The notes: a model not told the origin generated them from the sequence alone. A stretch of 52,408 nucleotides of DNA from RBG-16-64-13 sp963718375 (GCA_963718375.1 CAVQZD010000013.1:1-52408), one strand, 5' to 3'. Positions 40,716 through 49,385 are shown, counted from the stretch's first letter. A program made the numbers and translations.

Positions 40716-41477
40716 CTAGGAGATCTTACGGGTGTAGATCACCATCGCGAAGGTGTATGCGACGACGAGGATGCCGGCGCACCAGGCCAGCGCGACCCAG
40801 ATGTCGGTGCCGACCGGCTGCTGCGTGAACAGGGCGCGTATCGAGTCGACGATAGACGTCACGGGTTGGTTCTCGGCGAAGGCGCGCACCGGGCCGGGCA
40901 TGCTCTCGGTGGGTACGAAGGCCGAACTGATGAACGGCAGAAAGATGAGCGGGTAGGCGAACGCACTCGCTCCGTCCGCGGACTTCGCCGACAGACCGGG
41001 GATCACCGCTAGCCAGGTCAGCGCCAGGGTGAACAGCGTCAGAATACCGGCGACCGCGAGCCACGCCGTGGCCCCTGCCCCCGAGCGGAAGCCCATGGCG
41101 AAAGCGACCAAGACGACCACCACCAGCGAGATCATATTGGACACCAGCGAGGTGAGTACGTGCGCCCACAGCACGGACGACCGCGCTATCGGCATAGACT
41201 GGAAGCGCTCGAAGATGCCGCTCTGCATGTCCAGAAACAGTCGGAACGCTGTGTACGAGATACCCGAGGCGATGGTCATGAGCAGGATGCCCGGCAGTAG
41301 ATAGTCCACGTATCGCTCTGACCCCGACTCGATCGCGCCGCCGAACACGTAGACGAACATCAGCATGAAGGCGATGGGCATGATGGTGGTCGTGATGATG
41401 GTGTCCAGGCTGCGCGTGATGTGGCGCAGGGATCGTCCCGTGAGGACGATGGTGTCGCTGAAGAAACGCTTGGTCAT
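40716..41477 (-). CDS. ABC transporter permease (DrrB/ABC-2 type)
   Basis: 253 residues with six membrane helices: DTIITTTIMPIAFMLMFVYV, LLPGILLMTIASGISYTAF, VSNMISLVVVVLVAFAMG and others. The short loop RSLRHITRSLDT at the N-terminus and FQSMPIARSSVL, FVPTESMPGPVRAFAENQP are ABC-2 drug-exporter permease signatures (daunorubicin DrrB group). ATG 41477 is used; a longer Arg-rich frame overlaps the ATPase gene in a different frame. It partners the ATPase gene 11 bases upstream. Confidence 0.88.
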   Translation of the reverse strand: MTKRFFSDTIVLTGRSLRHITRSLDTIITTTIMPIAFMLMFVYVFGGAIESGSERYVDYLLPGILLMTIASGISYTAFRLFLDMQSGIFERFQSMPIARSSVLWAHVLTSLVSNMISLVVVVLVAFAMGFRSGAGATAWLAVAGILTLFTLALTWLAVIPGLSAKSADGASAFAYPLIFLPFISSAFVPTESMPGPVRAFAENQPVTSIVDSIRALFTQQPVGTDIWVALAWCAGILVVAYTFAMVIYTRKIS

Positions 41478-41488
41478 CGCTCTTTCCC

Positions 41489-42313
41489 TCACTCCTCGGC
41501 GCCGACGATGGCGAGAAAGACATCCTCGAGAGTCGGCTGCTTCAGCACGTATTCCGCCTCGGCGGGCGGCAACAGCTGCTTGAGCTCGGCCAGGGTGCCG
41601 TTCACGACTATGCGGCCCGTGTGCAGTATCGCGACGCGGTCGGCCAGCTGCTCGGCCTCTTCGAGATACTGTGTGGTGAGCAGCACGGTCGTGCCGCGCC
41701 CGGCGAGTTCTCTTACGGCCTGCCACACTTCTATGCGCGCCTGGGGGTCGAGCCCCGCCGTCGGCTCGTCGAGAAAGATGACCTGCGGATCCCCTATGAG
41801 GCTCATGGCGATATCCAGTCGTCGACGCATGCCCCCCGAATAAGTGGACACTTTACGGTCGGCCGCGTCGTTCAGGGAGAAGCGAGTCAGCAGGTCGTCC
41901 GCGATGGTGCCCGCGAGCTTGAGGTGTCGCAACCGGGCGACCAGGACGAGGTTCTCCCGTCCGCTGAGGATCTCGTCCACGGCCGCGAACTGTCCGGTGA
42001 GGCTGATGCACTCCCGCACCTGCGCGGCCTGCGTGACGACATCGAATCCGCCCACGCTCGCCCTCCCCGCGTCGGGACTCAGCAGCGTGGAGAGGATCTT
42101 CACGATTGTTGTCTTGCCTGCCCCGTTCGAGCCGAGGAGGGCGCAGATGCTGCCCCGCGCGACATCAAAGTCCACACCGCGGAGCACCTCCAGCTTCTTG
42201 AACGACTTCGTCAGACCCTGGACGTGGATCGCCGGCGCCTCGTCGGTCACAGGTGCCGCGCCGATCGCCGACGCCTCGCCGATCAACGGCGCCCGTTCTG
42301 GCTCTGCCGCCAT
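41489..42313 (-). CDS. ABC transporter ATP-binding protein (DrrA type)
   Basis: 274 residues. Walker A LLGSNGAGKTT, signature STYSGGMRRRLD, Walker B PQVIFLDEPTAGLD, and the DrrA-type C-terminal GRIVVNGTLAELKQL with an extension ending PTLEDVFLAIVGAEE. The N-terminal 35 residues are an Ala/Glu-rich extension. ATG 42313 follows GAGGAG and overlaps the DUF1048 gene by 31 bases in another frame. Exports drug-like or lipid substrates together with the permease. Confidence 0.92.
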   Translation of the reverse strand: MAAEPERAPLIGEASAIGAAPVTDEAPAIHVQGLTKSFKKLEVLRGVDFDVARGSICALLGSNGAGKTTIVKILSTLLSPDAGRASVGGFDVVTQAAQVRECISLTGQFAAVDEILSGRENLVLVARLRHLKLAGTIADDLLTRFSLNDAADRKVSTYSGGMRRRLDIAMSLIGDPQVIFLDEPTAGLDPQARIEVWQAVRELAGRGTTVLLTTQYLEEAEQLADRVAILHTGRIVVNGTLAELKQLLPPAEAEYVLKQPTLEDVFLAIVGAEE

Positions 42314-42657
42314 CTCTCCTCGCCCCCGACGCTGTCTATGGCCTTGGTCAGTCGTTCTCGCTCCCGGACGATCCAATGACCCGCCGGGTAGTTGCGAAGA
42401 AAGGCCTCGGCGAACTCGACGGGGTCGTCCCCGACGATCGAGCGGACCGGGGTCCCGTCCGCGGCGCTCTGCTCGAAGAGGTCGGCCAGGTCCTCCAACA
42501 TGGCCAGGATGCTGGCTCCGTCACCCAGCCCGCCCAAGTGGTACGTGTACCGCTCCAGGGCGGTGACCGCCGTACGATAGCTCTCGGGCAACTGGGCGAT
42601 GCGCGCCTTGTACTGCCGGTAGCGCCGTTTCTCGTCGATCATCTTGGTTATGAACAC
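42283..42657 (-). CDS. DUF1048 family protein
   Basis: 124 residues. KMIDEKRRYRQYKARIAQLP then ESYRTAVTALERYTY, and FAEAFLRNYPAGHWIVRERE RLTKAI (written in two parts) match DUF1048, a helical family nearly always encoded between a PadR regulator and an ABC exporter, as here. It may be an accessory or regulatory partner of the PadR protein. It starts two bases after the PadR stop. Confidence 0.85.
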   Translation of the reverse strand: MFITKMIDEKRRYRQYKARIAQLPESYRTAVTALERYTYHLGGLGDGASILAMLEDLADLFEQSAADGTPVRSIVGDDPVEFAEAFLRNYPAGHWIVRERERLTKAIDSVGGEERWRQSQNGRR

Positions 42658-42659
42658 CT

Positions 42660-42989
42660 CTATCTCCCTCCTTCGCGGAGCTGCTCCAGCTGTTCAGCCA
42701 GGAAGCCCCACGTCTTCCAGAACTCTTCGAGGTACTCCCGTCCTCGATCGTTGAGCGAATAGACTTTGCGCGGCGGACCCATCTCGGACGGTGACTTCTG
42801 CACGTCGACAAGGCCCTTGTGCTCCAGCCTGACGAGCAGTGCATAGACGGTGCCTTCGACGATGTCGGAGAATCCCCGGTCGCGCAACTGAGCCGTGATC
42901 TCGTAGCCGTACGCGGGTCGCGCGCAGAGGATCGCGAGGACGATACCCTCCAGCGTCCCCTTCAGCATCTCTGTCATCTGCTTGCCCAC
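42660..42989 (-). CDS. PadR family transcriptional regulator
   Basis: 109 residues from GTG 42989, five bases after GAGGTGG. PadR signatures: MLKGTLEGIVLAILCARPAY, GYEITAQLRDRGF, EGTVYALLVRLEHKGLV and RKVYSLNDRGREYLEEF. Dimeric winged-helix repressor that usually controls the downstream multidrug exporter; the operon padR-DUF1048-ABC fits this. The TACCGGTA palindrome next to its -10 box is a candidate operator. Confidence 0.92.
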   Translation of the reverse strand: MGKQMTEMLKGTLEGIVLAILCARPAYGYEITAQLRDRGFSDIVEGTVYALLVRLEHKGLVDVQKSPSEMGPPRKVYSLNDRGREYLEEFWKTWGFLAEQLEQLREGGR

Positions 42990-43018
42990 AGGCCACCTCA
43001 GTACTAAGTGCCACTGAC

Positions 43019-43055
43019 TACCGGTACATAGTAGCACAGAGTAGTGGAGGTTCAA
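43019..43055 (-). promoter_or_regulatory. padR promoter with possible operator
   Basis: On the minus strand TTGAAC (43055-43050), 16 bases, TACTAT (43033-43028), followed by the palindrome TACCGGTA (43026-43019) at the expected transcription start. Confidence 0.5.
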
Positions 43056-43092
43056 GCCTGCGGCGACGCAAACCGGAGCGTCGGCAGGTACT

Positions 43093-43572
43093 ATGGCCGG
43101 CATGACGACCATCTTCATAGACGCCGACGCCTGCCCGGTCACCCGTGACGCACTGGCGATCGCGCGAGCGCGGGGGCTGCCGGTGGTGCTGGTGGCTAAC
43201 GAGTCGCAGAACCTGTCCCGCTACGCCGACCGGGCGCACGTGGAGATCATGCAAGTGCGCGGCGGCCCAGACTCGGCCGACTACGCCATGGTGCCCCGGC
43301 TGAGCCCAGGTGACGTTGTGGTGACGCAGGACATCGGGCTGGCCTCCATGGCGCTGGCCCGGGGAGCAGCGGCCGTGAGTCCACGGGGACGCGTCTTCAT
43401 GACGGCCACCATCGATGCCGAACTGGCCTTGCGGCACGCCGAGCAGCAACACCGCCGCAAGGGCGGTCGCACCGGCGGACCCACCCCCTTCCGCGACGAA
43501 GACCGCGAACACTTCCGCGAGCAACTAGAGCGGCTGCTGCGGGAGGCGCCAGGACGAACCAGTGTCGCGTGA
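43093..43572 (+). CDS. YaiI/YqxD (DUF188) family protein
   Basis: 159 residues. IFIDADACPVTRDALAIARA at the start, VANESQNLSRY, GGPDSADYAMVPRLSPGDVV and VTQDIGLASMALA are the PIN-like signatures of the UPF0178/DUF188 family, with acidic residues suggesting nuclease activity on RNA. ATG 43093 or 43102. The C-terminal EQQHRRKGGRTGGPTPF and a charged helix are typical. Divergent from padR. Cellular role not established. Confidence 0.92.
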   Translation: MAGMTTIFIDADACPVTRDALAIARARGLPVVLVANESQNLSRYADRAHVEIMQVRGGPDSADYAMVPRLSPGDVVVTQDIGLASMALARGAAAVSPRGRVFMTATIDAELALRHAEQQHRRKGGRTGGPTPFRDEDREHFREQLERLLREAPGRTSVA

Positions 43573-43591
43573 GTGCGTAGTGGAGGCGCTG

Positions 43592-44251
43592 CTACTCCGC
43601 TAGCGAGAACGGCGGGTACCGGTCGGTAATCAGCAGCATGGCATAGGCCTGCACCCGCAGCGACCACCGGTTCACCCCTACGATGTAGTCGAAGAGCGAG
43701 CGCGGATACCGGCCGGTGAAGAGAATCGCAAACCAGGCGATGATGACGCACACGATCGCTCCGATCCACAGGAAGGCCAGGACGAAGTAGTGGGGTATGG
43801 CCAAGAACCATTTGATCAGAGGCAGACCGCGGCTGAGTCGCTGGGCGTCGGGATACTCGAAGGAGAGATGCACCGACTGCTCTTCGTCCGTGGACGGGTA
43901 CTCGTCGCGCAGCAGCAAGGCGTAGGCGGTCACGCGCATAAGGAATCGCGTGAGGTTGAGGTTCCACTCGAACCACCAGCGCGGGTATTTCTTGCGGAAG
44001 AGGATCATGAGTAGTACAGGGAAGAACAGGGTGGCAACTCCGCCCAGGGACACGTAGAAGCCCGCGTTTTCGGCGTGCTGTGCGGCGCTGCTGCCCCCGA
44101 TGGCGATCTCCCCGGTTCCGAGCAGTCCGGCGATGATGCCGATGGGGATGATCCACAGTAGTCGGAAGAAGCTGGTCAGCCGATCCAGGTTCCTGTCGGG
44201 GTAGTCCACGGTCAGTGTGAGCGGATACGGTTGCTGGTACTGCGCCTCCAT
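43592..44251 (-). CDS. DUF4389 membrane protein
   Basis: 219 residues, four or more membrane helices (LLWIIPIGIIAGLLGTGEI, FLAIPHYFVLAFLWIGAIVC then VIIAWFAIL). TGRYPRSLFDYIVGVNRWSL is the DUF4389 signature. ATG 44251 with GGAGGCG. Its 5' third (about 44041-44251) lies inside the segment duplicated at 45498-46552, where only a frameshifted remnant survives. Function unknown. Confidence 0.85.
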   Translation of the reverse strand: MEAQYQQPYPLTLTVDYPDRNLDRLTSFFRLLWIIPIGIIAGLLGTGEIAIGGSSAAQHAENAGFYVSLGGVATLFFPVLLMILFRKKYPRWWFEWNLNLTRFLMRVTAYALLLRDEYPSTDEEQSVHLSFEYPDAQRLSRGLPLIKWFLAIPHYFVLAFLWIGAIVCVIIAWFAILFTGRYPRSLFDYIVGVNRWSLRVQAYAMLLITDRYPPFSLAE

Positions 44252-44370
44252 AGTTCGCCTCCAAGTGTTCGTGATCAGGCCTGCAGTCAGCATACCCAGT
44301 CTGGTGCTGCCTTATCTGCCGTGGGCCTCCCGAGGCGCCAGGACGGGTGTCATGGCGACGTAAAAGATAC

Positions 44371-44425
44371 TTGACATCCAGTCAAAGGTGTTTTACACTC
44401 ACGATGTCAAAGATTCTAGACATCG
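44371..44425 (+). promoter_or_regulatory. promoter with two dyads, copy 1
   Basis: TTGACA (44371-44376), 17 bases, TACACT (44394-44399). TTGAC-ATCCA-GTCAA is an inverted repeat at the -35 box. CGATGTC (44402-44408) and GACATCG (44419-44425) form a second dyad at the predicted start site. GTCAAAG occurs in both. Likely operators for the XRE protein encoded at 44892. Confidence 0.65.
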
Positions 44426-44436
44426 GGAGGCGACAG

Positions 44437-44889
44437 ATGTCCTTCAAAGAGAAGATGACCTGGGTCTACGGAGTGGTCACCCTCGCGGTAGGAGTGGCCT
44501 ATCTGGCAGTGGTGGGCTCGATGGTCGATGGCACGCCTGTGAGCGAGATCGACTACCAGTGGTGGTTGTTGGGCGCCATAGGGGTGACTATTGCCGCCAC
44601 CATCATCGGCACCATCGCGGTGGCCATTGGGACGGCCATCTCCGCCGAGATCAGGGGCAACGGTACGACGGGGGACATCGACCGCGAGGACGAGCGCGAC
44701 CGCGGCATAGACAGGCGCGGCGAGCTCGTGGGCTACTACGTCACCTCGGTCGGCATAGTGGCGGCGCTTGCCTTGGCGATGTTGCGCGAAGACCAGTTCT
44801 GGATAGCCAACACGCTCTACGTGGGCTGCCTACTCGGGGCGGTGGCCGGGACGATAGCCAAGCTCGTGTTCTATCGCAGGGGATTCTAG
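44437..44889 (+). CDS. small four-helix membrane protein
   Basis: 150 residues from ATG 44437 with GGGAGG. Helices: WVYGVVTLAVGVAYLAVVGS, WWLLGAIGVTIAATIIGTIA, a third from TSVGIVAALALAM and the last ending LGAVAGTIAKLVFYRRG. A charged cytoplasmic loop (IDREDERDRGIDRRGE) separates the pairs. It is followed two bases later by an XRE regulator: the pattern of DUF2178-like protein plus YozG-type regulator units. A decayed paralogue is at 45879. Confidence 0.75.
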   Translation: MSFKEKMTWVYGVVTLAVGVAYLAVVGSMVDGTPVSEIDYQWWLLGAIGVTIAATIIGTIAVAIGTAISAEIRGNGTTGDIDREDERDRGIDRRGELVGYYVTSVGIVAALALAMLREDQFWIANTLYVGCLLGAVAGTIAKLVFYRRGF

Positions 44890-44891
44890 CC

Positions 44892-45116
44892 ATGGTCAGG
44901 CCCACTACCATCACAAACGACATCCGCGCGCTCCGGTTCGCAGCCGGGGAGATGACGCAGTCAGAGTTGGCCGATCGGGTGCGAGCCACCAGACAGACCA
45001 TCATCGCCATCGAACAGGGTCGCTACTCACCGTCGCTGGAGATGGCCTTTCGCATCGCGAACGTGTTCGGCGTGCCGCTGACCGAGGTGTTCCACTATCC
45101 GGGGGAGGAGTCGTGA
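44892..45116 (+). CDS. XRE-family regulator, short (YozG-like)
   Basis: 74 residues. ITNDIRALRFAAGEMTQSEL then ADRVRATRQTIIAIEQGRY is the helix-turn-helix, followed by SPSLEMAFRIANVFGVPLTE and VFHYP. Short regulators of this type typically repress their own operon together with a small membrane protein. The stop overlaps the start of the oxidoreductase gene (GTGA), giving translational coupling. A paralogue with several single-base deletions lies at 46318. Confidence 0.9.
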   Translation: MVRPTTITNDIRALRFAAGEMTQSELADRVRATRQTIIAIEQGRYSPSLEMAFRIANVFGVPLTEVFHYPGEES

Positions 45117-45498
45117 AGACGACGGTGCTGTTGTTCGGGGCCTCTGGGCGCACGGGGAGACTGGTGCTCTCGCAGCTGCTGGAGCGCGGCGCAGAGGTCA
45201 GGGCGGTCGTGCGGTCCGCCGAGCGACTGCCAGAGGGGGCGACAGGGCACCAGGCGCTGACCGTGGTGGAGGCCGAACCGCTGTCGCTGTCACCGGAGTC
45301 TCTGCGATGGCCTGGTGCAGGGGTGTGACGCGGTGATCTCGTGTCTGGGCCACAACATCTCGCTCGCGGGCTTGTTCGGGCCGCCGCGCGACCTGGTCAC
45401 GCGGGTAACCGAGCGTGTATGTGGGGTGCTCCAGGCGCTGCAGCTCGAGACGCCGGCCAAGTTCATACTCATGAGCAGTCTGACAGGGTGCGACGCGC
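45113..45498 (+). pseudogene. NAD(P)H-binding oxidoreductase (atypical SDR), broken
   Basis: GTG 45113 starts VLLFGASGRTGRLVLSQLLE, a GxxGxxG Rossmann motif of NmrA/atypical SDR proteins, then AVVRSAERLPEG. After about 45300 the coding frame shifts by one (LVQGCDAVISCLGHNISLAG, FGPPRDLVTRVTERV, KFILMSSLTGCD). Homology ends at about 45498 where copy 2 of the duplication begins. So the gene is both frameshifted and cut off at half length. Confidence 0.7.
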
Positions 45499-45692
45499 GC
45501 CCAGGGCACGAGAAGGCGTTTGCGGCGGCTGCGCGGCGCTGCTGCCGCCATGGCGATCAACCCGGTTCGAGCAGTGCGGCGATGATGCCGATGGTGATGA
45601 TGCACAGTAGTCGGAGAGCAGTCAGCCGATCCAGGTTCCTGTCGCGGAGTGCACGGTAGTGTGAGTGGATACGTTGCTGGTACTGCGCTCCA
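45498..45692 (-). pseudogene. DUF4389 5' remnant
   Basis: Nucleotide match to 44041-44251 (for example CGATCCAGGTTCCTGTCG in both) with several small deletions; the start codon is lost and frames change repeatedly. It no longer encodes a protein. Confidence 0.65.
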
Positions 45693-45811
45693 AGTTCGTC
45701 TCCAAGTGTTCGTGGTCAGGCCTGCAGTCAGCATACCCAGTCTGGTGCTGTCTTACCTGTCGTGGGCCTCCCGAGGCGCCAGGACGGGTGTTATGGCGAA
45801 GTAAAAGATAC

Positions 45812-45869
45812 TTGACATGCAGTCAAAGGGGTTTTACACTACCTCATGTCAAAGATTCTAGACATGAGG
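45812..45869 (+). promoter_or_regulatory. promoter with two dyads, copy 2
   Basis: TTGACA (45812-45817), 17 bases, TACACT (45835-45840); TTGAC-ATGCA-GTCAA is kept. The second dyad is CCTCATGTC (45842-45850) with GACATGAGG (45861-45869), nine base pairs. Two arm positions differ from copy 1 and both are compensated on the other arm. Confidence 0.65.
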
Positions 45870-45878
45870 AGGCGACAG

Positions 45879-46315
45879 ATGTCCTTCAAAGAGAAGATGA
45901 CCTGGGTCTACGGAGTGGTCACCCTCGCGGTCGGAGTGGCCTATCTGGCGGTCGTGGGTTCGATGTTCGACGGCACGCCGGTGAGTGAGATCGACTACCA
46001 GTGGTGGTTGTTGGGCGCCATAGGGGTGACTATTGCCGCCACGATCCTCGGCGCCATCGGTGTGGCCATCGCGACGGCCATCTCCGCGGAGGTCTCGGGC
46101 AGGGGTACGACCGCGACACGCCGCGAGGACGGCGCGACCGCGGCATCGACCGGCGCGGCGCGCTCGTGGGCACACGTCATCGGCCGGCTAGGGGCAGCTC
46201 GCGCGGCGATGTTGCGCGAGGACCAGTTGGGATCGCCAGCACCTGTACGTGGGTTGCGTCTGGGGCTGCGTCCGGGTCGATAGCCACGCTCGTGTTCTAT
46301 CGCAGGGGATTCTAG
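45879..46315 (+). pseudogene. small membrane protein, second copy, frameshifted
   Basis: ATG 45879 with GAGGAGG. The first 80 residues closely match the 44437 product (GSMFDGTPVSEIDYQWWLLG kept, V to F). After the charged loop, at about 46110, the frame changes relative to copy 1, and the original C-terminus (LVFYRRGF) is found in another frame ending at 46315. An 134-residue altered protein ending at 46283 could still be made. Confidence 0.65.
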
Positions 46316-46317
46316 CC

Positions 46318-46534
46318 ATGGTCAGGCCACTACCGTCACAAACGACATCCGTGCACGGCGGTTCGAGCGGGGAGTGACGCAGCAGATTTCGCCGATCGGG
46401 TGCGAGCCACCAGACAGACCATCATCGCCACGAACAGGGTCGCTACTCACCGTCGCTGGAGATGGCCTGGCGCATCGCGAACGTGGTCGGGTGCCGCTGA
46501 CCGAGGTGTTCAATTATCCGGGGGAGGAGTCGTG
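46318..46534 (+). pseudogene. XRE regulator, second copy, multiple deletions
   Basis: DNA matches 44892-45116 over its length, but at least four single bases are missing (for example GGCCACTACC for GGCCCACTACC), so no frame gives the helix-turn-helix intact. GTGAAGACGAC at 46532 still marks the former start of the next gene. Confidence 0.7.
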
Positions 46535-46556
46535 AAGACGACAGGCTGTTCGACTG

Positions 46557-48064
46557 CTAGTCGCTCCTGTCGCCGATGTATCGTCCCCTGCTGTTGGTGA
46601 TAGTCCGTGGCGAGGTGATCTGTTCGAACCGGTCGGGCCATCTCCACACCCAGACCTCCTTGGCTTCGAATATGGGGGTTCCACCGGCCATCAGCCGTTC
46701 ACCGTCCCATGCCACCACGTGGCCCGGTCCGGCGGGGTAGAAGTTGCGGAGTATTCGGAGGCCGGTCGGGCGGTTCGCAACCGCGTTGTACATGGCCCCC
46801 GGTCCGGGAAAAGGCAGAACACCGTCGACTGTGGGAGTGTCGCAGAAGACGATGACAGCTTCGGCGCCAGTCGTCTCTAATCCTGCGGGTACGGACTCAA
46901 GTATGGTCGTCTCCGCGTCCCACAGCCTGTGCCACAGGTCAGTGCGTACTACCGTGGATGCGGCGAAGACGAACATGACGACCACCACGCCGACCCCCGC
47001 GACCCACTTCACCCGTCGCGTAGCCGTTGCTTCCGATAGGGCTACAGCGAAGAAGACAGCTAACCAGACGTCCACGCTTACGAAGGTGCGAGATAGGATG
47101 TTCAGCGCACTGAGTTCGTAGTCGGCTACGGCGAGCACGAAGCAGGCGAGCACAAAGCCCATGACCGCCGCGCCCAGCTTGATCGCGTCGATCTCGGTGC
47201 CGGGTCATGAGCGCCGCCACCAGTCCGACCAGCAGCACGCACCCCACGATGACGAACGAGAACAGACGCGGTCCGGCGACACCATCGGACAGCGAGAAGG
47301 GGAGTCTGAAGATGCTGTTCGCCAGGTGAAGGTACCAGCCTGGGTCATAGCGTCTTGCCGAGCGTCGGCGAGAAGTGAGCGGCCACTCTGTTGATCGCCA
47401 CCAATAGAATCTGGAGCGAGATCAGAAGCGGTGCCGCTCGATACAGCGCCCACCTCCTGCTGGTGGGCGACATCGCGAGGATGAAGAGGAACGGAAGAAA
47501 GGCGAAGTAGAACGCCTCATACATGAGCAGGCTGGCTGCATACCAGGCTAAGGCGGGCCACAGTCGCTTTCTGAGGAGCGCGGTGGAGCCAGCCAAGAAG
47601 AAGATGGTGCTCATGAGGACAGCCGAGCAGATCGGCCAGACTCTGTAACCGAGAGCCCACGGAAACAACAGCCACGCCGTCGACGCAATGGTGGCGACCG
47701 CCGGCCGAGCTCCTAGCTCAAGCAACAGACGGCGAAGCATGACGTAGCTGACCGCCGCGAGGGCTAGAAGGAAGAAATGCCAGGCGACCGTCGAGCTGCC
47801 GAAGACAGAAGACGCGAGCCAGACCTCTAGGTTCATGAGAGGTCGCGCAAAAGTCTGCCAGGCGTAGCTGAGGCGCTCGATACTGAAGGGACCGCCGTAA
47901 CGTGTCGTCTCGACCAGCATCCCCCAATCGTCGCTGTAGAAGCCGAGCACGAAGGGACGGTAGAGGTAGAGCGACAGCAACACCGATACGGGTAGTATCC
48001 AAAGTCCGGGGCGGAGAGCTCCGAGCTTCTTCGTTGGCGCCAGCTCCTTGCCCAGAATCCGCAA
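46557..48064 (-). pseudogene. polytopic membrane glycosyltransferase-like protein, two frameshifts
   Basis: Three frames join into one protein of about 500 residues. Frame one (48064-47349) starts at TTG after GGGGGG and has helices including YLYRPFVLGFYSDDWGMLVE and RRLLLELGARPAVATIAST. Frame two (about 47349-47205) reads YDPGWYLHLANSIFRLPFSL. Frame three (about 47200-46557) reads GTEIDAIKLGAAVMGFVLAC and ends in a soluble part. The FYSDDW motif early in the first loop resembles the acidic loop of GT39/GT83-like enzymes. Frameshifts near 47349 and 47203 are either errors or inactivation. Role: possibly surface glycan or lipid glycosylation. Confidence 0.6.
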
Positions 48065-48249
48065 GAGAGTCCCCCCCCGAGGCCGGTACGCGATCTAAGG
48101 GCCATTATGGCAAACGGGACAGGCAGGCGTCGAGGGGAGGGGGCGCGTGCCGCCGCCCGCGACTGGCGCGGTCACTTGGCTAAAGTCGGCGCGTCCGACC
48201 GCCGACGAAGCTGTAGGAGTGAACAGGGCGGCCCACAAGGAGCCAGTGC

Positions 48250-48411
48250 GTGGATAAGAGTCGAGAGCAGCTTCGCCAGAGACAGCGCGAGGCGATATGG
48301 AAGTGGCGGTGGCTGGGGTTGCGCGAGAGTACGCCGGGCTTCAAGGGCAGCCTGATCCTGGTGGCTGTGGCCATCGTCCTGATCGCCTTGTATGCGTCGC
48401 ACGTCCTCTAG
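48250..48411 (+). CDS. 53-residue single-helix membrane protein
   Basis: Short ORF starting GTG 48250 seven bases after AAGGAG (48237-48242). The N-terminal half is strongly basic and rich in Gln, Arg and Trp (REQLRQRQREAIWKWRW); the C-terminal half is one membrane helix (GSLILVAVAIVLIALYA). Stop TAG 48409-48411. The good ribosome binding site and amphipathic-plus-helix design support a real small protein. No family recognised. Confidence 0.5.
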   Translation: MDKSREQLRQRQREAIWKWRWLGLRESTPGFKGSLILVAVAIVLIALYASHVL

Positions 48412-48493
48412 CGCCCCTCGCGGGCGTATCATATCGAGTAGAGCGGGGCGCAAAGGCGCGAACGCGCGATATCGAGGAGTGCGGGGGGTTCAG

Positions 48494-48749
48494 GTGGACA
48501 CTGTCGAAGTGATCGGGTTCGTCGCGGCGGCGTGCACCTCGCTGAGCTTCTTTCCTCAGGCCGTCAAGGTCATCCGCGAGAGAGAGACGGCAGGCATCTC
48601 GCTGCTGACTTACTCGCGTCTTCGTCGTCGGTCTCACACTCTGGTTCGCATACGGCGTGCTGACGCAAAGCGTACCGGTCTACGTCGCCAACGCGGTCAC
48701 CCTGGTGCCGGCCGTGATCATCCTGGCTATGAAGATCAAGCTGGGATAG
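48494..48749 (+). pseudogene. SemiSWEET/MtN3-type sugar transporter, one frameshift
   Basis: GTG 48494 begins VEVIGFVAAACTSLSFFPQA then VKVIRERETAGISLLTY, the first helix and PQ-loop of SemiSWEETs. One extra base at 48614-48617 shifts the frame; from there VFVVGLTLWFAYGVLTQSVP and VYVANAVTLVPAVIILAMKI complete the three-helix protein to TAG 48747. The joined product is about 84 residues, the normal length. Sugar uniporter as a homodimer. Confidence 0.75.
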
Positions 48750-48822
48750 GAGCGCCAGAGGCCGCCGCGGGAGGCGGCGTACGTGTGGCGGGACGCGTCG
48801 GCCGAGCGGCCGCCCGGACCGG

Positions 48823-49272
48823 CTAGGGCGTCATGTCGACGATGTCACCAGCCATCTCGTTGTTGCCATCGGCGAACCACAGCACGTACTGCTCGGCCCA
48901 AGTCAGTCCGGTCTCGCCCAGCGCAGTCACGATCTCTTGTGCCACGGCCTGCTCGGTCTGGTAGTCGAGATCGGTGGTGATCACCACGGCGTTGGAGAAG
49001 CCGCCGGAGCCGGGAACCTCGCCGGGCACGTACTCGATGACGGTGATGCGGGACGGCCATGCAGCCCCAGGATAGGCCTGAGCGAACCAGGCGGCCAAGC
49101 CCGACGCATCCGCGGGCGCCGGTGGTAGCTCGGCGGGAGTAGAGCTCTCTGTGGCCGCCGTGTCGGGGCTCGAGCCGTCGTCGGGCGTCGAAGCCTCGCC
49201 GCAGCCGACCAGCAGGGCCAGCAGCAGCGCGAACATCAGGACAAGGATGGTGCGGGCAAGCAAGCGTGGCAT
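48823..49272 (-). CDS. lipoprotein of unknown function
   Basis: 149 residues. Signal peptide ending in lipobox LLALLVGC, a Ser/Thr/Pro-rich linker (DDGSSPDTAATESSTPAELP), then a compact domain with GLAAWFAQAYPGAAWPSRIT, NAVVITTDLDYQTEQAVAQE and ends DIVDMTP. GGAGGAA before ATG 49272. No family recognised; it stands alone between the SemiSWEET and GNAT genes. Confidence 0.65.
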   Translation of the reverse strand: MPRLLARTILVLMFALLLALLVGCGEASTPDDGSSPDTAATESSTPAELPPAPADASGLAAWFAQAYPGAAWPSRITVIEYVPGEVPGSGGFSNAVVITTDLDYQTEQAVAQEIVTALGETGLTWAEQYVLWFADGNNEMAGDIVDMTP

Positions 49273-49385
49273 CGTTCCTCCAGCGACGGGCGTGACTCTG
49301 TCTGAGAGCGACCACTATAGCGCGCGGTGCCATGTCTATGGGAGGCTGACATGAGACACTTCACCAAAGAGCAAGGAAGGGGTGG

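Larger units (their letters stand above)
44041..45137. repeat. tandem duplication, copy 1
   Basis: This 1.1 kb segment (5' end of DUF4389, promoter, small membrane protein, XRE regulator, first codons of the oxidoreductase) recurs at 45498-46552 with the same order and orientation. Boundaries are by eye, within some tens of bases. Confidence 0.8.
45498..46552. repeat. tandem duplication, copy 2
   Basis: Second copy of the 44041-45137 segment: degraded DUF4389 5' end, promoter, membrane protein, XRE gene and start of the oxidoreductase. It carries many single-base deletions compared with copy 1. Confidence 0.8.
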
